8,289 nt of DNA, from contig JAGQRC010000115.1 of the NCBI GenBank assembly GCA_020425835.1, forward strand, positions 1 to 8,289, given 5' to 3'. Both the position numbers and the translations under genes were made by a program. Below, in pieces: positions 1-6,682 of this stretch. The notes under the pieces are model-generated. The model had not been told where the DNA came from, did not search any database, and saw only the letters and a program-made list of their open reading frames with translations. How positions within the stretch are numbered: position 1 is the stretch's first letter; every line of letters starts with the position of its first letter. The DNA comes from Planctomycetota bacterium. GTDB lineage: Bacteria; Planctomycetota; UBA8108; UBA1146; JAJFFE01.

Positions 1-474
1 AACAGCAAGGTCTGGTTCAACGACGGGCTCGGGATCTTCACGCCCGACACGCAGACGTTCGACACCTTCGACGTGCGCGAGGTCGCCGCGGGTGACCTGA
101 ACGGCGACGGTCACGTCGACCTGGTGCTCGCGCGCAACGGCGTCGGCGCGGTGCCGTGGTCCAACGTCGTGCTGCTCGGCGACGGAACCGGGAGCTTCAC
201 GCCCCACCAGGAGCTCCCCAACGACGATCTCTCCGTCGGCCTCGCGCTCGGGGACATCGACGCGGACGGCGACCTCGACCTCGTCGTGTCGAACGTGGGC
301 GTGAGTTACATCTACCGCAACGACGGCAGTGGCACGTTCGGGAACGAGACGACGTTCGGCGGTGCGGGGGTGCAGAGCTACGCGGTCCGCCTCGGCGACT
401 GGGACCGCGACGGCGATCTCGATCTGCTCGACGCACGACGCGGAAGCGCCTCGCGCGTCCTCGACAACGAGTAG
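1..474 (+). CDS. FG-GAP/VCBS repeat protein, C-terminal part (5' end outside window)
   Basis: The frame is open from the first base, so this is the last 157 residues of a longer protein. Three copies of the calcium-binding FG-GAP/VCBS motif are visible: GDLNGDGHVDLV (residues 31-42 of the visible part), GDIDADGDLDLVVSN (84-98) and GDWDRDGDLDLL (132-143). They are spaced about 50 residues apart. Between them lie the usual blade segments ending in N-D-G-x-G-x-F (NDGLGIF at 7-13, GDGTGSF at 60-66, NDGSGTF at 107-113). Proteins of this type fold as beta-propellers with Asp-rich calcium loops, and are usually exported and surface-associated. The protein stops soon after the last motif, with no dockerin, sorting signal or membrane segment at this end. 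The last blade may be closed by the missing N-terminus. It is convergent with typA, with only 35 bp between the two stops and no clear terminator there. The specific function is unknown. Confidence 0.88.
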   Translation, partial: NSKVWFNDGLGIFTPDTQTFDTFDVREVAAGDLNGDGHVDLVLARNGVGAVPWSNVVLLGDGTGSFTPHQELPNDDLSVGLALGDIDADGDLDLVVSNVGVSYIYRNDGSGTFGNETTFGGAGVQSYAVRLGDWDRDGDLDLLDARRGSASRVLDNE

Positions 475-509
475 TCGCGGACGTCGCTCCGAGGCGCGGG
501 CACCGCGGC

Positions 510-2372
510 TCAGACGTTCCGGGTCGTCCGTCGCGCCTCGCGCCGCCGGTCGGCCTCGCCACGGATACGCTTCCGGAGGCGAATCGACTTCGGCGTGATC
601 TCGACCAGCTCGTCATCCTGGATGTACTCGAGGCTCGCCTCGAGCGTCAGCTCACGGGGCGGCTTGACCATGGTCTGGTCGTCCTTGCCCGACGCGCGCA
701 CGTTGCTGAGCTTCTTGTTGCGGACGACATTGACGACGATGTCCATGTCCTTGCAGTGCTCGCCGACGACCTGCCCCTCGTAGACGACGTCACCCGGCCG
801 GATGAAGAAGACGCCCCGGTCGTAGAGCGCGTCGAGCGAGTACGCCGTGGCCGCCCCGGTCTCCCCGGAGATCATCACCCCCGCCTTGCGTCGCGGGATG
901 TCGCCGCGCACGCGCTCGTACGCATGGAAGTTGTGGTGCATGATCGCCTGCCCCTTGGTGGCCGTCAGGAGCCGGCTCCGCAGCCCGATCAACCCGCGCG
1001 CGGGGATCGTGAACTCCATGTGCACGTAGCTCCCCGTGGCACGGGTGCCCATCTCGAGCAGCTCCGCGCGGCGATCGCCGATGAGGCTCATCACCGAGCT
1101 CTGGAAGTCCGTCGGGCACTCGATGACCATGCGCTCGATCGGCTCGCAGGTTCGTCCGTCGATCTCGCGGAAGATCACGCGCGGCTTGCCCGCGCACAGC
1201 TCGAAGCCCTCGCGGCGCATGTTCTCGAGCAGGATGCCGAGGTGCATGAGCCCTCGCCCGGAGACCTGGAACTCCTCCGGTGTCTCGCCCGGCTGGACGT
1301 CCAGCGCGACGTCGGTCTCGAGCTCCCGATCGAGCCGCGTCTTGATCTGACGGCTGGTGACGAACTCCCCCTCCTTGCCGGCGAACGGCCCGTCGTTGAC
1401 GCGGAAGGTCATGTGGAGGGTCGGCTCGTCGATCGGCGGCGCCGCGAGCGCGACCGGTCGCTCCTTGTCGGCGATCGTGTCGCCGATGTCGATGTCGTCG
1501 AGCCCGACGATCGCGCAGACCTCACCGGCACCGGCCTCGTCCACCTGCTTGCGTCCGAGCCCATCGAAGAGGTGGACCTCGAGCACCCGCTCGTTGACGC
1601 GCTTGCCATCCCGCTTCAACACGGCGACGTCCTGTGCCTTGCGGATGCTCCCGGCCTCGACGCGGCCGATCGCGATGCGCCCGACGTAGTCGGAGTAGTC
1701 GAGGCTCGTGACCAGGAGTTGCAGAGGGTCGTTCGGGCGGACCTTCGGCGCGGGCACGTGCTCTCGAATGGTCTGGAAGACGAGGCGAAGGTCTTCGGTC
1801 CGCTCGTTCGGGTCCTGGGAGGCCCAGCCATCGCGTCCGGATCCGTACAGTGTGGGGAAGTCCAAGGTCTCGTCGTCCGCCTCGAGCTCGACCAGCAGAT
1901 CGAAGACCTCGCCGATGACCTCCTCGGGCCGACTGTCGGGGCGATCCACCTTGTTGACGAAGACGATCGGGCGAATGCCGTGCTCGAGCGCCTTGCCGAG
2001 CACGAAGCGCGTCTGCGGCATCGGCCCCTCGAACGCGTCGACCAAGAGCAGCGCACCGTCCGCCATCGACAACACCCGCTCCACCTCACCGCCGAAGTCG
2101 GCGTGCCCCGGGGTGTCGATGATGTTGATCTTGAGATCCCGGCCGTCGGCGGCCCGGTAGAGGATCGCGCAATTCTTCGAGAAGATCGTGATCCCGCGTT
2201 CGCGCTCGAGATCGTTCGAGTCGAAGATCAGGTTGTGTTGTCCCCCGGCCAGCTTGTCGAGCTCCTCCCGTCGGAACATCCCCGACTGGTACAGCAGCTG
2301 GTCCACGAGCGTCGTCTTGCCGTGGTCGACGTGCGCGATGATCGCCACGTTTCGAATCGGTGTATCGGTCAT
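510..2372 (-). CDS. typA: Translational GTPase TypA/BipA
   Basis: This is a ribosome-associated GTPase of the EF-G/LepA class that acts in ribosome assembly and stress adaptation. It has 620 residues, close to the usual size of about 610. The G-domain motifs are all present: G1 AHVDHGKT (13-20), G2 RGITI (59-63), G3 DTPGH (86-90) and G4 NKVD (140-143). A beta-barrel domain II follows, then EF-G-like domains III and V with SGRG (371-374) and [11 protein letters not shown] (456-466). The TypA-specific C-terminal domain has [13 protein letters not shown] (553-565) and the family's closing block [17 protein letters not shown] (586-602), then a basic tail. The segment [11 protein letters not shown] (37-47) before [10 protein letters not shown] is an insertion compared with E. 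coli TypA. The ATG at 2372 is chosen because [19 protein letters not shown] matches the family start. GAAGG (2378-2382) sits 5 nt upstream as ribosome binding site. The gene appears to be a single transcription unit; no promoter was recognised upstream. Confidence 0.97.
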   Translation of the reverse strand: MTDTPIRNVAIIAHVDHGKTTLVDQLLYQSGMFRREELDKLAGGQHNLIFDSNDLERERGITIFSKNCAILYRAADGRDLKINIIDTPGHADFGGEVERVLSMADGALLLVDAFEGPMPQTRFVLGKALEHGIRPIVFVNKVDRPDSRPEEVIGEVFDLLVELEADDETLDFPTLYGSGRDGWASQDPNERTEDLRLVFQTIREHVPAPKVRPNDPLQLLVTSLDYSDYVGRIAIGRVEAGSIRKAQDVAVLKRDGKRVNERVLEVHLFDGLGRKQVDEAGAGEVCAIVGLDDIDIGDTIADKERPVALAAPPIDEPTLHMTFRVNDGPFAGKEGEFVTSRQIKTRLDRELETDVALDVQPGETPEEFQVSGRGLMHLGILLENMRREGFELCAGKPRVIFREIDGRTCEPIERMVIECPTDFQSSVMSLIGDRRAELLEMGTRATGSYVHMEFTIPARGLIGLRSRLLTATKGQAIMHHNFHAYERVRGDIPRRKAGVMISGETGAATAYSLDALYDRGVFFIRPGDVVYEGQVVGEHCKDMDIVVNVVRNKKLSNVRASGKDDQTMVKPPRELTLEASLEYIQDDELVEITPKSIRLRKRIRGEADRRREARRTTRNV

Positions 2373-2559
2373 TTCGGCCTTCGTGACGGTCCTGGAGTCG
2401 GTCCGCGGACTCTTCCGGGGGGAGCGCCCTCGGCGGGCGAGCGCGGAAGTGTATCGACGGATCCCGGGGCGTCCAGATCCGCCCCCGCGTTCGGCTCCCG
2501 GGAAGCGTGGGTCGAGACACAGGCTTCCGCGCCGTGGCGATGGGACATGGGTTATCCGA

Positions 2560-2588
2560 TTGGCATCGGGTGCCCTCGCTCATAGAAT
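2560..2588 (+). promoter_or_regulatory. Sigma-70-like promoter for the secreted dockerin-like protein
   Basis: TTGGCA (2560-2565) and TAGAAT (2583-2588) are separated by exactly 17 nt. Each hexamer matches its consensus at five of six positions, which is notable in such GC-rich DNA. Transcription would start near 2595 and run toward the gene at 2886. The assignment rests on pattern alone. Confidence 0.55.
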
Positions 2589-2594
2589 GGGGCG

Positions 2595-2885
2595 GATAAC
2601 GGGCTCGGCCGGCGAACGACTGCAAATCCCGGCCAGGACGAGGGTTCAAGTCTCAGCGATTCGAAGGGCTGCCGAAGGGCGGATGCGGGTTCCGCGCGGA
2701 CCGGGATGGTCCGCCGGAGCGTGTGGCCCGTCCACGGGCGCGAGATGTCCCTCGGATCGAGGCCCCGTTCCGCTCGGCTGACGCCAGGAAGGGCGGCAGC
2801 CCGGGTCACGAACAAGGAAATCGAGCCGGCGGAAAGCACGCTGGGTATGCGCGCTCCGTCGACCGGCATTGAGGAGGAGGAAACC
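2595..2885 (+). other. Long 5' leader (about 290 nt) with small hairpins, no gene seen
   Basis: If the promoter at 2560-2588 is used, the mRNA has a leader of about 290 nt. It contains an 8-bp direct repeat CGAAGGGC (2662-2669 and 2673-2680), a perfect 7-bp hairpin (GCGGACC at 2696-2702 with GGTCCGC at 2708-2714) and a 5-bp hairpin (GCCCG at 2726-2730 with CGGGC at 2735-2739). Neither hairpin is followed by a T tract, so they are not obvious terminators. I recognise no riboswitch class. The rest of the divergent region (2373-2559) holds the typA upstream sequence and a 10-bp palindrome GTCCGCGGAC (2401-2410), with nothing else I can name. Confidence 0.35.
2871..2880 (+). promoter_or_regulatory. 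Strong Shine-Dalgarno site fixing the start at 2886
   Basis: GAGGAGGAGG lies 5 nt upstream of the ATG at 2886. It is an extended purine-rich site. The signal peptide begins right at this ATG, so this start is preferred over an in-frame ATG at 2706. Confidence 0.85.
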
Positions 2886-4241
2886 ATGCGGCTCTGTTTC
2901 GCAATGATCGTCGCCCTGGGCTTCGGGCTCTCGGGCTCGAGCGCACTGGCCGGCGATCCGCACCTGTTCACGGTGGACACCGGCGGGTTCAGTGGTGAGA
3001 CCGGCGATGCCTTCAGCGCCTCGGTGGTGTTCGAGACGGTCGCCGTGGCGCAGGGCTGGTCGTTCGGCGTTTGTCAGGACGAGTCGCTGATCGCGATCGA
3101 TGGCGCGGTCGAGGGTGCGACCACGCTGACGGTGAAGAACGGCGCCGCGCCGGACTTCTCGCAGATCAACGTCACCTCCGCCGGTGCCTCGATGGGTGTC
3201 GTGATCTCGTTCCTCGGACTCGCGACGCTGCCGGTCGGGGGCCCCTACGACATCCTCGACCTCGACTACACGATCACCGGCGCCGTCTCGGAGGCGACCG
3301 CCTCCGACATCTGCTTCTGCGATACCTTGGGCTCGCCGCCGGTGGCGACCGTGATCGTCGTCTCGGGCGCGAGCATCGTCCCCGCGCAGGTCTGCGGCTC
3401 CGTCAGCATCGCTCCGCCGCCCGAGTTCTTCATCGACATGGTCTGCACGCCGGACGTCGCCGACGTGACCGTGAACTGGACGACCCAGGACATGCCGCCG
3501 TTCGACTACCTGACGGTCCACAAGGATGGCGTGCTCGTCGAGTTCATCGACAACCCGCTCGGCGAAACCTCCTTCTCCTACTTCGACGACGTCGACATCC
3601 TCCCCGGCGCCACCTACACCTATCAGATCATCGGCGTGGTGTTCCTCGACCCGATGGGCGAGGCGACCGTGATCCAGGCGCAGTGCACGGTGACGATCGT
3701 CAGTCTCGAAGTCGATGAGATCGTCGACGGCAGCGGCTTCTTCTACGGTGGCGATACGGTCGAGATCGTCGGAATCGGGTTCCTGAACGGCACCGACCTG
3801 ATGGTCGACTTCGGCGGCAACCCCGGCACCGACATCATGATCATCGACAACGAGCACCTGACCGTCGTCTCGCCGGCGGCGGACGCGCTCGGCTTCGTCG
3901 ATGTGACGGTGTCCAACTCGATCGGCACCTTCACGGTGCCCAACGGTTTCCTGTACGGGTTCATCCGCGGCGATTTCGACTGCAACAGCACGGTCGACCT
4001 CGGGGATGCCCAAGGACTGCTGCTCTACCTGTTCGTCCAAGGTGATCCGCCCTGCTGCTTCGACGGCTCCGACGCCAACGACGACGGCACTCTCGACGCG
4101 GCGGACCCGATCAGCATCCTGGCGCACCTGTTCGACGGCGGAGCCCCGCTGCCCGAGCCGTTCCCGGATGTGCTCGGTGAGATGCTCGATCCGGCCGACG
4201 TCGGACTCGACCCCACCGACGATGCGCTGATCTGCTTCTGA
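2886..4241 (+). CDS. Secreted multi-domain protein: cohesin-like, FN3-like, IPT/TIG and dockerin-like domains
   Basis: The 451-residue protein starts with a signal peptide (MRLC followed by a hydrophobic core) and a probable cleavage site after SSALA at residue 22. Residues about 25-175 are a beta-rich region resembling cohesin-like modules (GDAFSASVVFE... then AQGWSFGVC at 55-63), with paired cysteines. Residues about 181-271 look like a fibronectin type III-like domain (VTVNW at 194-198, YTYQI at 244-248). Residues about 272-357 resemble an IPT/TIG domain (GGDTVEIVGIGF at 288-299, then LTVVSP and VDVTVSNSIGT). Residues 362-420 form a dockerin type I-like pair of calcium loops: D363-D365-N367-T369-D371-D374 and D396-N398-D400-T402-D404-D407. 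Each is followed by a short helix ending YLF or HLF. The tail DPTDDALICF resembles ends of planctomycete secreted proteins. It is probably extracellular or in the envelope. No enzyme domain is visible, so a structural or binding role is inferred. A 60-residue upstream extension from 2706 is possible but unlikely. Confidence 0.88.
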   Translation: MRLCFAMIVALGFGLSGSSALAGDPHLFTVDTGGFSGETGDAFSASVVFETVAVAQGWSFGVCQDESLIAIDGAVEGATTLTVKNGAAPDFSQINVTSAGASMGVVISFLGLATLPVGGPYDILDLDYTITGAVSEATASDICFCDTLGSPPVATVIVVSGASIVPAQVCGSVSIAPPPEFFIDMVCTPDVADVTVNWTTQDMPPFDYLTVHKDGVLVEFIDNPLGETSFSYFDDVDILPGATYTYQIIGVVFLDPMGEATVIQAQCTVTIVSLEVDEIVDGSGFFYGGDTVEIVGIGFLNGTDLMVDFGGNPGTDIMIIDNEHLTVVSPAADALGFVDVTVSNSIGTFTVPNGFLYGFIRGDFDCNSTVDLGDAQGLLLYLFVQGDPPCCFDGSDANDDGTLDAADPISILAHLFDGGAPLPEPFPDVLGEMLDPADVGLDPTDDALICF

Positions 4242-4270
4242 TCGATCTCGGTCGATCCGACGCGACAAGT

Positions 4271-4310
4271 GAAGAGCCCCCCGTGCGATCCGTCGCACGG
4301 GGGGCTCTTC
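4271..4310. terminator. Perfect 18-bp stem-loop terminator between convergent genes
   Basis: The arm at 4271-4288 (GAAGAGCCCCCCGTGCGA) pairs perfectly with 4293-4310 around a TCCG loop. It starts 29 nt after the stop of the dockerin-like gene. On the other strand it follows the VWA gene stop by 15 nt. The plus-strand 3' side reads CTCTTCTTCGTTC, a T-rich but interrupted tail. The minus-strand tail is poor in T. It probably ends transcription from the left, and may do so from both sides. Confidence 0.88.
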
Positions 4311-4325
4311 TTCGTTCCCGACACC

Positions 4326-4994
4326 TCACGGCAGGAAGAGGAACGTCCCCTGATTCTGGGCAGCGAGGCTCTCCATGAAGGCGACGCCCTCCGTGTCCTG
4401 GATCAGGATCGTGTTGATCGGAACTGGCTCGTAGTTGGCCGTCGTGATATTGGTGAGTGCCGAGGACTCATCAGCGGGCCGACCGTCACCGACCACGATC
4501 ACCGTCTTCTTCGACTTCGGCGACTGGTGACAGATCGCCAAGGTCTGAACCCCGGCCGGAGCGATGATCGTCCCTCCGGCGGCTTCCAGGGTCTGGATCC
4601 AGGTGTTCGCTGCCGACTTGTTGGCGGCACTGGCGCGGGAAGGGTAGGTGCGCCACGGGATCACGTTCGTCGAGAACGCGACGATGCCGATGTGAGCTCG
4701 GTGAGACAGAGAGTTGATCGACTCCGTCACTTGCTGCTTGAGGGTCTCCAGCGGAGAGCCCACCATGCTGCACGACTTGTCGAGACACCAGAAGAAGGCG
4801 TCTCCCTCGTAGGGCACACCGTAGAACACGATGCTCTCGGGGGCGTCTTCATCTTCCTCATCGTTTCCCTGCCCGGGGGCAGGGAGATCGAGGGGACGCT
4901 TGAGCACCTCCCTTTCATCGCCGACACTCGGCGTGAGACTCCCCCCTACCAACAGGACGCAAACGAACAGGACGAACCAAGAGCCGCGAATCAT
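4326..4994 (-). CDS. Exported von Willebrand factor A (VWA) domain protein
   Basis: The 222-residue protein starts with a hydrophobic export signal (MIRGSWFVLFVCVLLVGG, residues 1-18). An acidic, proline-rich linker follows (about 26-52, with DEEDEDAPE). A VWA domain runs from about 55 to the C-terminus. The metal-ion-dependent adhesion site is complete: DKSCS (D72, S74, S76), T142 in GGTIIAPAG, and D170 in VVGDGRPAD. VWA domains bind protein ligands through this metal. The core HIGIVAFSTNV (101-111) and the region TVIVVGDG (164-171) match the family's central strands. There is no membrane segment after the signal, so the protein is periplasmic or extracellular, or is held by an uncleaved N-terminal helix. 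The start at 4994 is preferred over an in-frame ATG at 5009 because GGAAAGG sits 6 nt upstream of it. The binding partner is unknown and no linked AAA ATPase is seen. The gene is divergent from the thiolase gene. Confidence 0.88.
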   Translation of the reverse strand: MIRGSWFVLFVCVLLVGGSLTPSVGDEREVLKRPLDLPAPGQGNDEEDEDAPESIVFYGVPYEGDAFFWCLDKSCSMVGSPLETLKQQVTESINSLSHRAHIGIVAFSTNVIPWRTYPSRASAANKSAANTWIQTLEAAGGTIIAPAGVQTLAICHQSPKSKKTVIVVGDGRPADESSALTNITTANYEPVPINTILIQDTEGVAFMESLAAQNQGTFLFLP

Positions 4995-5000
4995 GTCGCG

Positions 5001-5007
5001 CCTTTCC
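5001..5007 (-). promoter_or_regulatory. Shine-Dalgarno site favouring the VWA start at 4994
   Basis: On the minus strand, GGAAAGG precedes the ATG at 4994 by 6 nt. The alternative ATG at 5009 has no purine-rich site at a suitable distance. This site would lie inside the coding region if 5009 were the start. Confidence 0.6.
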
Positions 5008-5144
5008 ATCCCAGGAGTCGTACGAACCTCGACTCCGGTGGGCGCGGCGACCCCGAGTCACCGCTGAGCTGGCGACCTCCTCCGAACGCACCTCCTCACG
5101 ACGGATTTATCGGCCGCGCTCCCGGTCTTCATGAGCCACACGTT

Positions 5145-5161
5145 CCGACAAACTTTGTCGG
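5145..5161. promoter_or_regulatory. Perfect 17-bp palindrome, possible operator
   Basis: CCGACAAACTTTGTCGG is a perfect inverted repeat with 8-bp arms around one central C. A second, looser pair flanks it: ACACGT (5138-5143) and ACGTGT (5167-5172). It lies in the 482-bp divergent region, about 150 bp upstream of the VWA start and about 315 bp upstream of the thiolase start. Its size and symmetry fit a site for a dimeric repressor. No regulator gene is present in the window, and I cannot name a family. Apart from this palindrome and the -10-like site near 5404, I see nothing in 4995-5476. Confidence 0.45.
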
Positions 5162-5403
5162 CCGAGACGTGTTCCTGGACGAACTTGGGGGCGCATCGCG
5201 CCGGGGCGCGGCGACGGGGATGGGTGATCGGAAGGTCCGGACGACGGACTCCCCGGTCCCGGAGTCCGCGCCCTCGGTCGCACTCGCGGGGCGCTTCGCA
5301 CAGGCGGCGATTGAGTTTGCGAAAGGAGTGCCCAAACCGGCTCGAGCTGCGTCGCGATCGGAACGCGGGATCGAATGCCGTGTGCCGCGACGTGCCGGGT
5401 GAT

Positions 5404-5409
5404 TACAAT
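5404..5409 (+). promoter_or_regulatory. Candidate -10 element for the thiolase-deacetylase operon
   Basis: TACAAT matches TATAAT at five of six positions and lies in a stretch less GC-rich than its surroundings, giving a leader of about 60 nt. No good -35 hexamer is found 16-18 nt upstream (TGTGCC at 5381-5386 is poor), so the call is weak. Confidence 0.3.
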
Positions 5410-5464
5410 CTCGCCCCTTTGTTCGGCGAGCGAACGCCGCACGGCCTCACCCACGGGCGCATCG

Positions 5465-5470
5465 AAGGAG
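5465..5470 (+). promoter_or_regulatory. Shine-Dalgarno site fixing the thiolase start at 5477
   Basis: AAGGAG lies 6 nt upstream of the ATG at 5477, an ideal arrangement. It argues against the longer in-frame ATG at 5375, which would put this site inside the gene. Confidence 0.85.
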
Positions 5471-5476
5471 ACCGAC

Positions 5477-6682
5477 ATGAAGTTCGAGAAGACCTACATC
5501 CCGTTCCGCGGGTACTGGAGCACCCCGTTCGCGAAATGGCAGGGCAGCCTGTCGTCGATCAGTTCCGTCCACCTCGCGGCACAGGCGGCCCGAACCGGAC
5601 TCGCGCAGCGATCGATCTCACCCGAAGTGTTCGACTCGATCGCGCTCGGGATCACCGTCCCCCAGAAGTCGTCGTTCTACGGTGCCCCGTGGGTGGCCGC
5701 GATGGTCGGTGCCGAAGGCATCAGCGGCCCGATGGTCGCCCAAGCGTGCGCGACCGGCGCGCGGGTGCTCGCGACCGCCGGCACCGAAGTGGAGCTCGGC
5801 GGCGAACAGACCGTGCTGACGGTGACGACCGATCGTTGCTCGAACGGTCCCCACCTCTATTATCCCGCGCCGAACGGCCCGGGTGGAACCGGCCGCGGTG
5901 AAGACTGGGTGATGGACAACTTCGGCCACGATCCGTGGGCCCGAAACGCCATGATCGAGACCGCGGAGAACGTCGCCAAGGAGGCGGGCATCTCGCGCGA
6001 GGAGCAGGACGCGCTGACGCTGCGCCGCCACGAGCAGTACCAGGACGCGCTCGCCAACGACCAGGCGTTCCAGAAGCGATACATGCTGACGCCGTTCGAG
6101 CTGATGGACGAGCGTGGGAAGAAGGCCGTCGCGAAGATCGCGGCGGATGAAGGCGTCTTCCCCACCACCGCCGAAGGACTCGCGAAGCTGCGTCCCGTCA
6201 TGCCCGAGGGCACGGTGACCTTCGGCAGCCAGACGCATCCGGCGGACGGATGCTGCGGCATGGTGGTCTGTGATCGAGCGCGCGCGAAATCGCTCGCCGC
6301 TGCCGGCGGCCCCGAGGTCCAGCTCTTGAGCTACGGACAGAGCCGCGTCGAGAAGGGGCGCATGGCGAAGGCGACGGTGCCCGCGGCGCGTGCCGCGCTC
6401 GAGTCCGCCAGTGGTATCGGGATCGACGCGATCGACGTCATCAAGACGCACAATCCGTTCGCCGTGAACGATGTCTACTTCGCCCGCGAGATGGGCGTCG
6501 ACGCGAACGGGTTCAACAACTACGGCTCCTCGTTGATCTACGGGCACCCGCAAGGGCCGACCGGGACTCGGTTGATCATCGAGATGATCGAAGAGCTCGA
6601 GATGCGCGGCGGCGGGACCGGACTCTTCGTCGGCTGCGCGGCGGGCGACACCGCGGCCGCCGTCGTGATTCGCGTCGGCTGA
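5477..6682 (+). CDS. Thiolase family protein (acyl-CoA acyltransferase type)
   Basis: The 401-residue length fits the family (about 390-430). Thiolases cleave 3-ketoacyl-CoA with CoA, or condense two acyl-CoAs, in the cytoplasm. All catalytic positions can be placed. The nucleophile is C91 in QACATGARV, near the usual position 89. N326 is in THNPFAVND, where classical enzymes have NEAFA. H357 is in YGHPQGPTGTR, matching GHPxGxSG. The second cysteine is C387 in FVGCAAGDTAAAVV, replacing the usual CxGGGxG. NNYGSS (347-352) precedes the histidine, as NxxGG does in relatives. The motif changes place it in a divergent branch rather than with the classical acetoacetyl-CoA or FadA thiolases, so the true substrate is uncertain. 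The start at 5477 has a very good ribosome binding site. Its TGA overlaps the ATG of the deacetylase gene by one base, so the two are almost surely one operon and translationally coupled. Confidence 0.92.
   Translation: MKFEKTYIPFRGYWSTPFAKWQGSLSSISSVHLAAQAARTGLAQRSISPEVFDSIALGITVPQKSSFYGAPWVAAMVGAEGISGPMVAQACATGARVLATAGTEVELGGEQTVLTVTTDRCSNGPHLYYPAPNGPGGTGRGEDWVMDNFGHDPWARNAMIETAENVAKEAGISREEQDALTLRRHEQYQDALANDQAFQKRYMLTPFELMDERGKKAVAKIAADEGVFPTTAEGLAKLRPVMPEGTVTFGSQTHPADGCCGMVVCDRARAKSLAAAGGPEVQLLSYGQSRVEKGRMAKATVPAARAALESASGIGIDAIDVIKTHNPFAVNDVYFAREMGVDANGFNNYGSSLIYGHPQGPTGTRLIIEMIEELEMRGGGTGLFVGCAAGDTAAAVVIRVG

Noticed and set aside
156..2585. Very long open frame (809 codons, +) across typA
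   Set aside because: It is antisense to TypA, whose motifs are unmistakable on the other strand. The translation is dominated by Arg, Asp, Val and Leu with no domain pattern. Long antisense frames are expected in GC-rich DNA.
2589..2665. tRNA-Cys-like stretch (CTGCAAA followed by GGGTTCAAGTCTC)
   Set aside because: The apparent anticodon and T loops resemble a tRNA, but the anticodon stem pairs at only two positions, the T stem at three, and there is no matching acceptor stem. It is chance similarity or at most a relic.
2646..4298. 550-codon open frame on the minus strand opposite the dockerin-like gene
   Set aside because: The composition is biased (Arg, Asp, Val, His) with no signal or motif, and it would read through the terminator. 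The plus-strand gene has a signal peptide, ribosome binding site and domains.
4269..5402. 377-codon plus-strand frame opposite the VWA gene
   Set aside because: It begins inside the terminator stem and mirrors the VWA frame. No ribosome binding site or domain is visible.
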